A DNA stretch of 64,000 nucleotides, taken from contig PXRZ01000055.1 in the NCBI GenBank assembly GCA_003022945.1, positions 35,168-99,167 of the forward strand, written 5' to 3'. The notes under the pieces were generated by a model. That model had not been told where the DNA came from. It made no database searches and saw only the letters and a program-made list of their open reading frames with translations. Below, one piece after another: positions 28,301 through 36,291 of the stretch (position 1 is its first letter; each line of letters opens with the position of its first letter). The translations under genes were made by a program, and so were the position numbers. Source of the stretch: Halobacteriales archaeon QS_8_69_73 (lineage in GTDB: Archaea > Halobacteriota > Halobacteria > Halobacteriales > Haloarculaceae).

Positions 28301-29446
28301 ATCAACGCCTTGTCCAACAAGGCGGAACGTAATCTTCAGTCCCTCCCAGAGGTCCGTTTGATGATCCCGAGACTGTTTCCGTTCTGCCCGCTCACGAAGC
28401 GCACTAATGCTGTATTCTTTGGTGTAGAGGGCTCCCCGATCCGCCATCATCCCCCGTTGTTCTGCGAACAGAAGGAACAGAAGGCGATAGACGATTCGCA
28501 GGAGGTCCTGGTAGTACGCTTCAGCCTCCTCCTGACCACCTTCCTCGAGAGCCTCTCTGATTTCCTTGTTGAAGAAACCGTTACCGAGTGTCTCTAGAGC
28601 CTCGACGACGTTTGACTGTAGATCCTCACCGACTTTGACGCCGGTGGCGAGAGCGACCTGATAGAGCGATTCTAAGGAGGATTCAGCGTCGTCTCCGTCG
28701 CCCCTCGGAATGAACCGGGAGGCGTGACAAACACGATAGAGTGCTCGGAAGTCGTCGTAGTTCCGATTGGTGAAGATGTTCTCGAGATCGAATTCGACGT
28801 ACCCTCGGGTGTAGGTGTGGTAGTAGTCACGGAGAACGCGGAGCTTCAGGCCGTCCGTGACGACACTCCATTGGACGTCGTCGGTCGCATTGAGGTATCG
28901 CTGAAGCTCGTCGTGGGGGCTCTGCTGTCGGCCGATGGCGCCTCGATGATCACCGTCGTCAAGCGGGTGGTCACCATCAGGCCTGATCGTGTGCAGTACG
29001 GGTGGAGTTGCGTCGGGGGTATCCTGACTCGCGGTCACGGAGTCCTGCCGAGGCCACCCGAAGTGAGAAAGGTTCGCCTCGATCTCTCCTGCTGAGAGGT
29101 TCGCCTGCTGGTACTCTGGGTCGAATCCCAGCTCGTCGAACAGTTTCAGGATCCACCGCCGCCGTGCTTCGGAAACTTCCATCCCGAAGAGTTCGTTGTC
29201 GCGAGTAACCTCGTCCCAGCGCTCTTCGAGGTCGTCCCAGGCATCCGAAATGTGAGCCTCGAGTTCGGACGTCGTCGATGGTGGGTCGTCAGGGTACTGG
29301 AACGTCTTGGGCTGGGCAGCATTCTCCGAGCACTTTTCATTGCGAAGCTTCTGGATCAACTGCTCGGTGAGGAGCCCGCCGTTGGGCTCGATGAACGTCG
29401 TCTCACCGAGGCGACGCTGAATCGAATCCGACGTGTCCGAACTCAT
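25334..29446 (-). CDS. drmMI: DISARM class-1 N6-adenine methyltransferase (DrmMI-like)
   Basis: 1370 residues, a large Eco57I/PglX-like methylase. Seen in order: a helical N-terminal region; [20 protein letters not shown], typical of large BREX/DISARM methylases; [20 protein letters not shown]; motif I [20 protein letters not shown] (about residues 525-545); [18 protein letters not shown]; motif IV [20 protein letters not shown] (about 800); then a long specificity region to residue 1370. DISARM methylase marks host sites and the other subunits act on unmarked DNA. ATG 29446 overlaps the SNF2 gene stop by four bases (ATGA), and the PLD gene follows after one base. The first third is of island-average GC, the rest is much AT-richer (see findings). 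Confidence 0.88.
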   Translation of the reverse strand: [1370 protein letters not shown]

Positions 29447-32301
29447 TGGTATGGGTAGTAAAGGCCGACAGTCAGCAGATCTTTGCTCGCGACGGAGAGG
29501 TTATCGATACCACCCATCGACTTCCCGTATCCGGCTTCCTCCAGTTTCTCCCGCATCCGACTGCGTTCTTCCTCAATCTCTTCGCGTCTGTCGTCCGCAC
29601 GACGCGTAATCATCTGCTCCTTGTCGTCGTGGTCGATAGCGTTTTCTAAATCGCGCTTCCACTCTTGTTCAGTTCGATTCGCTGCAGTTGCCTCTGCCTC
29701 CCGGAGTTCGCTGAGTTCCTCCTCAGACAACGCGCCATCCCCGTAGAGCGGAAGAGCAGTTTGCAGCAGTTCCTCCATGACAGTCGGGTTGTCGCCCGTG
29801 TGAGCGAAATACCGGACTTTCCAGGTATACAGCACAACGGTCTCGTCAACGACTTCAGTGCCACGCATCGCGGTCCGACCGTAGCGATCATCGCTAGTCA
29901 AGGCGACTTCCTTGACTGACTCGATCAACCGCTGGACCATCGGATGCGCGATGTCCAGCATCTCGATGTCCGCGTCCTCGGCGGCACGGTTGGGGTCAAA
30001 TGTTACGCGCTCGTATTCATCTCGGATATCCCGACCTCGAAGCTCGTCGGCAGTGACGCGGATTTCGTAAGTCCCGTCGACCTTTGGTTCGAAAGTACAG
30101 CCAAATAGGTCAAGCCCACTTTTGACGAAGTTCTCCAGCGCGTCCGGGCCACCGAGTAGTTCCTGGGTCTCCTTTTGTCGTTTTTGGACCTCGTCGAGAT
30201 CTACCTCGCTGTGGTTGTAGAACGACTCGTCCTCGATACGCTCCAGAACCTCGGGATCGAACGCGCTTTCTTGATCCGCAGCTGGTTGGTCGTCACTGAA
30301 ATCACCGAGCGTCTGCTGAGGCATCACCGACTGGAGATCGTCAGTGCCAAGCAATTGCATGATCCCTTGGTCGTCGCCGAGATACGGCGGTGAGAAGCCG
30401 TACTGGGATCGAATCTCTTGGGCCTTCTGGATGAGTTTGGTGAGAACGGTCCGATCCATCGGGTCGTCGACGACCATCGTCCGGATGAAGACCTTGTCTC
30501 GTTTCTGGCCGTATCGGTCAACCCGGCCGTTCCGCTGCTCGAGCCGATTGGGGTTCCATGGGAGTTCGTAGTGGATCACCTGGTTCGCAGCGTACTGGAG
30601 ATTCATCCCCTCGCTGATCACGTCTGTCGAGATCAGAACGCCGCGGTCTGCATCCGCGAACTGCTCGAATCGTTCGTCCCGCTCGGCCGTGTTCAGCTTA
30701 CCATGAAGGGTGTAAAGTTCGACGTCCGAGTGGCTGTCATCTAAGAACTCCTTGATCTCCTCTTCGAGGTACTCGAGCGTATCGATGTACTTGGTGAAGA
30801 TGATCGTCCCACCGCTGTTGAACCTCGCAGGCAGCGTTTGATCGAGGAGTTTCTGGAGTTTGCTGTCTCTGGTTGGTGTAACTTTGTCGGCGGCCGCCAG
30901 CGTATCCCCGAGCGCTTCCAGCTCCATGTCGATCGCAGCCCGGTCTCCAGAGACGATTCGCTCAACACGTTCCCCGAGTTCCGCTTCCGAGTAGTCCTCT
31001 CCCGGGTCGCTGTCGAGGGCATTTGCCTTCGCCAGTTCCTCTGAAACCCCAGCGTGCTCCCCTTCGCTAACCGCATCATCGTCGAGCTCGTCCAGACGCT
31101 CATCGAGCTTGTCCTGCCTGTTCTCGAGCGAGCGCCGAAGGGCCTCCGGGCTGGACAGGGCACGCTTGAGGAAGTGGACGACGGTCCACTGGGCTAAATT
31201 CCTGTTCTCGGCCTCTTTTGCAGCCTCGACCAGGGTGTCCCCGTAATTCCTGACCGCATCGTATGCCCGCTTTTCGTATTCGGTTGGCGAAACGTCGACG
31301 GTTTTCTGATCACGTTCTGGGAACGGGTTCTCGTTGTCATCACCGAACCATTCCTCGACATCTTCCCGTCGACGTTGCACCACGTGGCGTTTGGCGAGCT
31401 CCCGATTGATCGATGGATCGTGTTCGTCTCCAGTGACAATGTCGGGGTTGACCATCCGCAGTAGGCTGGCGTAACTGTCCGTATATCCGTTATGAGGAGT
31501 CGCAGTGAGGAGAAGTGCGTGTGTCGCGTCGTCTGTGATGGCTTTCGCGAACTCCCACCGCTGCTTCGAGGGACTTTGCCCAGCCGACGCCGTATGCGGC
31601 CGAGCAGCCTGGTGAGCCTCATCGATAATAACCATATCCCAATCTTGGTTCCGTAATTGGTTATGAATGTGTGCCTGCTTTGCGTAGTCAATCGAGACGA
31701 TGTGTTTGGAGTAATATTCCCACACGCTGGTGCCCGGCGGCACCTCTTTCTCCATCGCTCTTCGATTGCGCCGATCCGTGATTTGAGCTTCAATATGGAA
31801 GAAGTGGTTGAACGCCCCTCGCCACTGATCCCGCAAGTTGGCAGGCGTAACGATCAGAATGCGCTCCGCCCGATTTCTGGCCAGAAGTTCGCTCGTGATC
31901 AATCCCGCTTCGATGGTCTTCCCGAGTCCGACGTCGTCAGCGAGAAGCAGGCGGACAGCGGGCATATCGAGACCCATTACCACCGGGGTTAGTTGGTAGT
32001 CCGTTGGAATCACACGCGACCGTTGGAGGCTCATGAGGGGAGCCGTCCCGTGAAGCATCGAAAGCCGGTTTCCCTGAATCAAAAGGTTCTGAAACTGGGG
32101 GTTTCCCATATTCTCCGCATCCGGTTCCGGGAGACTTCCTTCAGTGATATTCTCGATGGGTGCATAGAAGCGATGAGTCGTTGTCGGTCCGTCAAGCGCG
32201 GTCGCGGTAACTGTCTTCCCGTCGACCGCGTCGACCCGCCAGAGCCGATTTCTGTTACGAATGACAGTACCTGGTAGAAGTTGGCTCGGCTCGGCACTCA
32301 T
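29443..32301 (-). CDS. drmD: DISARM class-1 SNF2-family helicase (DrmD-like)
   Basis: About 952 residues. The SNF2/RapA-like motifs are LLLADDVGLGKTIEAGLITS (Walker A, about 115-135), ILIVTPANLRDQW, DMVIIDEAHQAARP (DEAH, about 225), LLLTATPHNGYTDSY, IIFTKYIDTLEYLEE, LISTDVISEGMNLQYA and NRLEQRNGRVDRYGQKRDKV. The C-terminal 300 residues are acidic and helical. DrmD is the signature gene of class-1 DISARM. ATG 32301 is chosen over an upstream TTG because a TATA-like GGTATAAGAGG on the minus strand (about 32335-32345) lies too close to the TTG for leaderless initiation there. First gene of the operon. Confidence 0.88.
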   Translation of the reverse strand: MSAEPSQLLPGTVIRNRNRLWRVDAVDGKTVTATALDGPTTTHRFYAPIENITEGSLPEPDAENMGNPQFQNLLIQGNRLSMLHGTAPLMSLQRSRVIPTDYQLTPVVMGLDMPAVRLLLADDVGLGKTIEAGLITSELLARNRAERILIVTPANLRDQWRGAFNHFFHIEAQITDRRNRRAMEKEVPPGTSVWEYYSKHIVSIDYAKQAHIHNQLRNQDWDMVIIDEAHQAARPHTASAGQSPSKQRWEFAKAITDDATHALLLTATPHNGYTDSYASLLRMVNPDIVTGDEHDPSINRELAKRHVVQRRREDVEEWFGDDNENPFPERDQKTVDVSPTEYEKRAYDAVRNYGDTLVEAAKEAENRNLAQWTVVHFLKRALSSPEALRRSLENRQDKLDERLDELDDDAVSEGEHAGVSEELAKANALDSDPGEDYSEAELGERVERIVSGDRAAIDMELEALGDTLAAADKVTPTRDSKLQKLLDQTLPARFNSGGTIIFTKYIDTLEYLEEEIKEFLDDSHSDVELYTLHGKLNTAERDERFEQFADADRGVLISTDVISEGMNLQYAANQVIHYELPWNPNRLEQRNGRVDRYGQKRDKVFIRTMVVDDPMDRTVLTKLIQKAQEIRSQYGFSPPYLGDDQGIMQLLGTDDLQSVMPQQTLGDFSDDQPAADQESAFDPEVLERIEDESFYNHSEVDLDEVQKRQKETQELLGGPDALENFVKSGLDLFGCTFEPKVDGTYEIRVTADELRGRDIRDEYERVTFDPNRAAEDADIEMLDIAHPMVQRLIESVKEVALTSDDRYGRTAMRGTEVVDETVVLYTWKVRYFAHTGDNPTVMEELLQTALPLYGDGALSEEELSELREAEATAANRTEQEWKRDLENAIDHDDKEQMITRRADDRREEIEEERSRMREKLEEAGYGKSMGGIDNLSVASKDLLTVGLYYPYQ

Positions 32302-32426
32302 TGGTTTGGAGCTAATTGGTAAAGACAAGAATGCCTCTTATACCTTCCCCACGGTACGCTCTGCTCGTATACGCCTAACAAGACGTCGTGTGGGTTTATA
32401 TGACTGGACTCTGCTTTTTATACTGA
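32302..32426. promoter_or_regulatory. Divergent promoter between the DISARM and McrBC operons
   Basis: These 125 bases hold two back-to-back TATA-like sites. GGTATAAGAGG reads on the minus strand toward drmD. TTTTTATACTGA at about 32414-32425 reads on the plus strand just before ATG 32427; tttatatg at about 32395 is another candidate. Divergent arrangement around one short region allows the two defence systems to be coordinated, which is inference. Confidence 0.5.
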
Positions 32427-32897
32427 ATGAAACCCGGGATCGTCCTCGCCTCCGCGACCAGTCCGACCGAGCAGGCGGTGTTCGACGAGCTCGTCCAGCG
32501 TGGGATCGAAGATACTCACCTCGACCCACACTTTCCCGGAGAATTCGATCAAATAGTCCATGCGTGGCCCGTCCCCGAAGCTGACCACGTAGACGTATCA
32601 GATGTCCGCCCTGGAGATTACGTGGTTTTCTACCGCGGGAGCAACCGGTACTCCTGGGCTGCAGAAGTCCGGGACATTATTTCTGACTCAAATATGGCCG
32701 AACGGTTCGCCACCTACGTGACTGATCAAGAATCGGGAGATATCCAGCCCCGTGAGGAGTTCAGTGACGATATCCTCCTTCTGCACATCCCGGTCCCAAT
32801 CGAACTCGAGAGCTACCGACTTCACGATCTCCTCAATATCGATCAAGACGCGTTAACGCGAACGATCATTCCGGACGACTCGACCGTCGCAACGTGA
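32427..32897 (+). CDS. EVE/PUA-like protein of the McrBC operon
   Basis: 156 residues. The central block VRPGDYVVFYRGSNRYSWAA then EVRDI is the beta-barrel pattern of EVE/PUA-like domains (G-D-x-V-x-F-Y-R). This kind of domain is often found at the N-terminus of McrB, where it is thought to read modified bases. The surrounding sequence (VLASATSPTEQAVFDELVQR, EEFSDDILLLHIPVPIELES) is not otherwise recognised. The stop overlaps the McrB start (GTGA), so translation is coupled. A free-standing reader subunit added to an McrB that has its own N-terminal extension is the likely interpretation. Confidence 0.65.
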   Translation: MKPGIVLASATSPTEQAVFDELVQRGIEDTHLDPHFPGEFDQIVHAWPVPEADHVDVSDVRPGDYVVFYRGSNRYSWAAEVRDIISDSNMAERFATYVTDQESGDIQPREEFSDDILLLHIPVPIELESYRLHDLLNIDQDALTRTIIPDDSTVAT

Positions 32898-34957
32898 TCG
32901 ATGAATATGGAGGAGTCGACCAGATGATTCACTCGGCTCGTGAGGATCCCACCCTATATATCGAAGTCACGTCTGTCGAGGACAAACCCTACGAACAGGA
33001 GGATGGAGAGTATCGGCTCGGCTCCGCTGCCTTCTCGAAAAGCGAATCCAGAGATGGACGAGACATCTATGGGACGCTCCGGGAGCCTGAAGTCGGGGAT
33101 CTCGTATTTCACCTACTCAAAAATAAACGCCAAATTCGAGGAGCCTCGACCGTCTCGTCAACGCTTCAAACAGATTTCGAGGGGCCGCCAGATGACTCGT
33201 GGAATGATGTAGCCCGTGGAGACGGGTATTATCTCCCACTTGGGGACTACCGGGAATTCACAGATCCAATCGACATCGACAGCGATCTGCTCCAGAATGA
33301 TGCTTATCGAGAACGACTGACCGACATATTGGAGACAAACGATGGGCTGTTCTATGACCAAAATTTCGAGTTGACCCAGGGTGCCTATTTCACCGAGTGC
33401 CCGCTTGATCTCCTCTATCTGTTCATCGCCGAGGAGCCAGCTATCATGAACGTGGCCAGACAGTCGTACTGGTCAGTCCCCCTACCGCCAGCGGCAGATA
33501 GCTACGATTCTGTCAGCGAAGCAGTGGTAGATGTCTGGACGCGGCTTCCGTTCAGTGACCAAGATAGAGAGTGGTTCCGGAGCATTCTGACTCGGACAGT
33601 TATGGAGGCATTCACTGAGTCGCTTTCGAGCGTCCAGCCCAATGCCGAGATTACCGAAACCGAGGCAACCCATTGTGAGTTGATCAGGCGGTTGTATACT
33701 GATCAGGAACAGAAGTTTGAGGACGCAGCTGAGGAGTTAGGAGTTGGTCGGACGAACCAAGCGGGCGATGCGGAGACGTTGTTTTTCGTGCTATTCCGGG
33801 AATTACAGGCTGATCTCGGTCTCTCGACCAATATGAGCCAGGTAAAGGCCAGGACGATTCTCAACGAGAACTATGAAATTGAGGTTGGAGATATTCGGAA
33901 ACCACCCGAAGAAGGAAGAGGGCCACTCGAACAAGCTGAAAAGCCCGATCAAGCTGACGACATTGCTCGACAGCTCACGGCAACTGGGCAAATGGTCTTC
34001 TATGGTCCGCCGGGAACGGGGAAGACCTACACAGCCCAGCGATTCGCTCGATGGTGGCTCCATCAACAGGATTCAACCGATCCCTACACCGGACAGTTAG
34101 AAACAGTCACATTCCACCCTTCGTTTACGTATGAGGACTTCATCGAGGGATTGAGCGCCGAGACAACTGATGACGGCAGCATGAAGTACGACGAGGAACC
34201 CGGCGTATTCCTGGAGGTTGCGACTCGAGCAAGACAGGATTTCCATTCAGCGGCCGACGACGACGAGCCGAGGCGGTACGTTCTCATCATCGATGAAATC
34301 AACCGAGGAAACCTAGCTCAAATTTTCGGCGAAACTATCACCGGCCTCGAGAAGGACAAGCGTCTCGGTGGTGAGAATGAAACAAAGCTGTCCCTGGCAC
34401 ATTCTGGAGAGTCATTCACGATTCCGCCGAACCTCTACGTCATCGGAACCATGAACACGGCCGACCGATCGATCGCGTTGGTCGATGCTGCGCTTCGACG
34501 GCGCTTCCGCTTTCTTGCATTCCCTCCCCAACTCGATCTGCTTCGAGAGCACTTCGACCTGGGAAGCTGGGAGAGCGTCAGGAACCACGCCACCTCCAAA
34601 GCCTCCGACTCTCAGTTGATTTCCCAGTCGGTAATCGCAATTCGGGTTCTCAACGAACGGATCCGCAATGAACCAGATCTTGGCCGTGGCAAACAAATTG
34701 GTCACTCCCTCCTATTCAATGTCGAAGATAAGCAGGACATCGTCGACGTCTGGCGGTTTGAAATCCTCCCCTTACTCGAGGAGTACTTCTTTGGCCAATA
34801 TGAGCGAATTCGAGAATCACTCTTCAATGGCGAAGGGAGCATGCTCTTCGACTGGGACCGTGAAGAGATCAAGTCCTTCACATCCAGAGAACTCAACGAC
34901 ACATTAGCCGGATTCGTAGAGGATTTCGAACTTGCAACAGTCTCGGCTGATGAGTGA
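32894..34957 (+). CDS. mcrB: McrB-family AAA+ NTPase
   Basis: 687 residues. Residues 1-120 form an EVE/PUA-like domain (YIEVTSVEDKPYEQEDGEYR, VGDLVFHLLKNKRQIRGAST). A helical region follows, then the AAA+ module: MVFYGPPGTGKTYTAQ (Walker A, about 368-378), TFHPSFTYEDFIEGL (McrB-specific), YVLIIDEINRGNLAQIFGE (Walker B, about 462) and VIGTMNTADRSIALVDAALR (the N-T-A-D McrB signature, about 518). McrB is the motor and recognition subunit of the modification-dependent restriction complex. GTG 32894 overlaps the preceding stop and the stop overlaps the mcrC start. Confidence 0.92.
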   Translation: MIDEYGGVDQMIHSAREDPTLYIEVTSVEDKPYEQEDGEYRLGSAAFSKSESRDGRDIYGTLREPEVGDLVFHLLKNKRQIRGASTVSSTLQTDFEGPPDDSWNDVARGDGYYLPLGDYREFTDPIDIDSDLLQNDAYRERLTDILETNDGLFYDQNFELTQGAYFTECPLDLLYLFIAEEPAIMNVARQSYWSVPLPPAADSYDSVSEAVVDVWTRLPFSDQDREWFRSILTRTVMEAFTESLSSVQPNAEITETEATHCELIRRLYTDQEQKFEDAAEELGVGRTNQAGDAETLFFVLFRELQADLGLSTNMSQVKARTILNENYEIEVGDIRKPPEEGRGPLEQAEKPDQADDIARQLTATGQMVFYGPPGTGKTYTAQRFARWWLHQQDSTDPYTGQLETVTFHPSFTYEDFIEGLSAETTDDGSMKYDEEPGVFLEVATRARQDFHSAADDDEPRRYVLIIDEINRGNLAQIFGETITGLEKDKRLGGENETKLSLAHSGESFTIPPNLYVIGTMNTADRSIALVDAALRRRFRFLAFPPQLDLLREHFDLGSWESVRNHATSKASDSQLISQSVIAIRVLNERIRNEPDLGRGKQIGHSLLFNVEDKQDIVDVWRFEILPLLEEYFFGQYERIRESLFNGEGSMLFDWDREEIKSFTSRELNDTLAGFVEDFELATVSADE

Positions 34958-36222
34958 CCGTGTCTCTCGCATTCAATCGCAACCGAGAGAAGGGATTTGA
35001 AGCCGACATCCAGTTAAGGGAATACGAATCTAGCGACCCTCTCGATCTTTCGGAGACTGCGGCATCGATGCTGGAGAACGAAGTGAACAGCGGAGAGGAT
35101 CTCGAAGGTGACCGGATCAAGTTGCATTACAACCGAGACGGGAAGGCAATTCTCACGGCGACCCAATACGTGGGAATTGTCTCACTCAGAGACGGACCCA
35201 CAATTGAAGTCCGCACAAAGGCAGCCGGTACGAACCTCCTATATCTGCTTCAATACGCTCACGATACGACTGCGACCACATTCGAATCGCAAGCCCCGTA
35301 TCGAGCCGGTCAAACATTCCTCGACGCATTTGGTGCGCTTTATGAAGCGGAACTTCGGAGGCTTTTGAATCGTGGACTCTACACGGACTACCGACGTACC
35401 GACGCAACCGAGTCTCATCTTCGCGGACGACTCGATATTCATCGCCAGCTTCAGCGACAACCACCAATCCCCACTGCGTTCGAATGTACCTACGATGAGC
35501 TGACACACGACATCCTGGCGAATCGGGCAATCTTGCATGCCACCACTGTTCTGTTAGGCACGGTTTCGGATCGTTCAATAACTCAGTCACTTCGTCAACA
35601 TCAACAGTTGCTTCGCCGGCGGGTTTCCCTCACACCGGTGACGATGCAGGACCTGGAGCGGATCGAACTCAATCGTCTTTCTGATCACTACGAGGACATT
35701 CTCCGACTTACGAGTCTAGTTGTCGGGAATTCGTTTGTATCTGAGCTCGAGGCCGGCTCAAGTGCGGCGTTTGCGATGCTTGTGGACATGAACACGGTAT
35801 TTGAAAACGCCGTCGAACGAGCATGCGAGGAAGCGCTCTATGATCGGGAAGATTGGCGGGTAGAACTTCAAGATACGTCAAGAGACCTGATTACTGGTGG
35901 CAAGCATTCTGTGACTCTAAGACCGGATATCACGATCTATGATTCAAAGGGTACAGTGCGTCTCGTTGCGGATGCAAAATGGAAGAACGACCGCCCCAAG
36001 AACAACGACTTCTATCAAATGACCTCGTATATGCTCGCTCGGGATTCACCGGGGTTGCTGCTCTATCCCGACTGCAATGGCGTCAATGAAGCCCAATCAA
36101 CTGTAGCTGACCGATTTCCGCTTTGGTTAACGGAACTACCGACCGCCGCGAATGCTGATTCCTACGAAGAATTCATTTCGAGTTTTGAGTTAGCAATTGA
36201 TGACACCATCTCAAGAATATGA
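34954..36222 (+). CDS. mcrC: McrC-family nuclease subunit
   Basis: 422 residues from GTG 34954, overlapping mcrB by four bases. The N-terminal beta-rich part includes YVGIVSLRDGPTIEVRTKAA. The middle is helical (RGRLDIHRQLQRQPPIPTAF, ECTYDELTHDILANRAI, a 5-methylcytosine-restriction family signature). The PD-(D/E)xK nuclease is in VTLRPDITIYDSKGTVRLVA, then DAKWK (D about 324; D-x-K about 339), with the QMTSY motif following. McrC cuts DNA when bound by the McrB motor. Convergent with the ATPase-nuclease gene, 69 bases apart. Confidence 0.92.
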   Translation: MTVSLAFNRNREKGFEADIQLREYESSDPLDLSETAASMLENEVNSGEDLEGDRIKLHYNRDGKAILTATQYVGIVSLRDGPTIEVRTKAAGTNLLYLLQYAHDTTATTFESQAPYRAGQTFLDAFGALYEAELRRLLNRGLYTDYRRTDATESHLRGRLDIHRQLQRQPPIPTAFECTYDELTHDILANRAILHATTVLLGTVSDRSITQSLRQHQQLLRRRVSLTPVTMQDLERIELNRLSDHYEDILRLTSLVVGNSFVSELEAGSSAAFAMLVDMNTVFENAVERACEEALYDREDWRVELQDTSRDLITGGKHSVTLRPDITIYDSKGTVRLVADAKWKNDRPKNNDFYQMTSYMLARDSPGLLLYPDCNGVNEAQSTVADRFPLWLTELPTAANADSYEEFISSFELAIDDTISRI

Positions 36223-36291
36223 AGAAGACGCTCGGATGAGTGTGTCGAAACGGCACCGAACTAATTCCGTGTCCGAAGAACATTAACGGGA

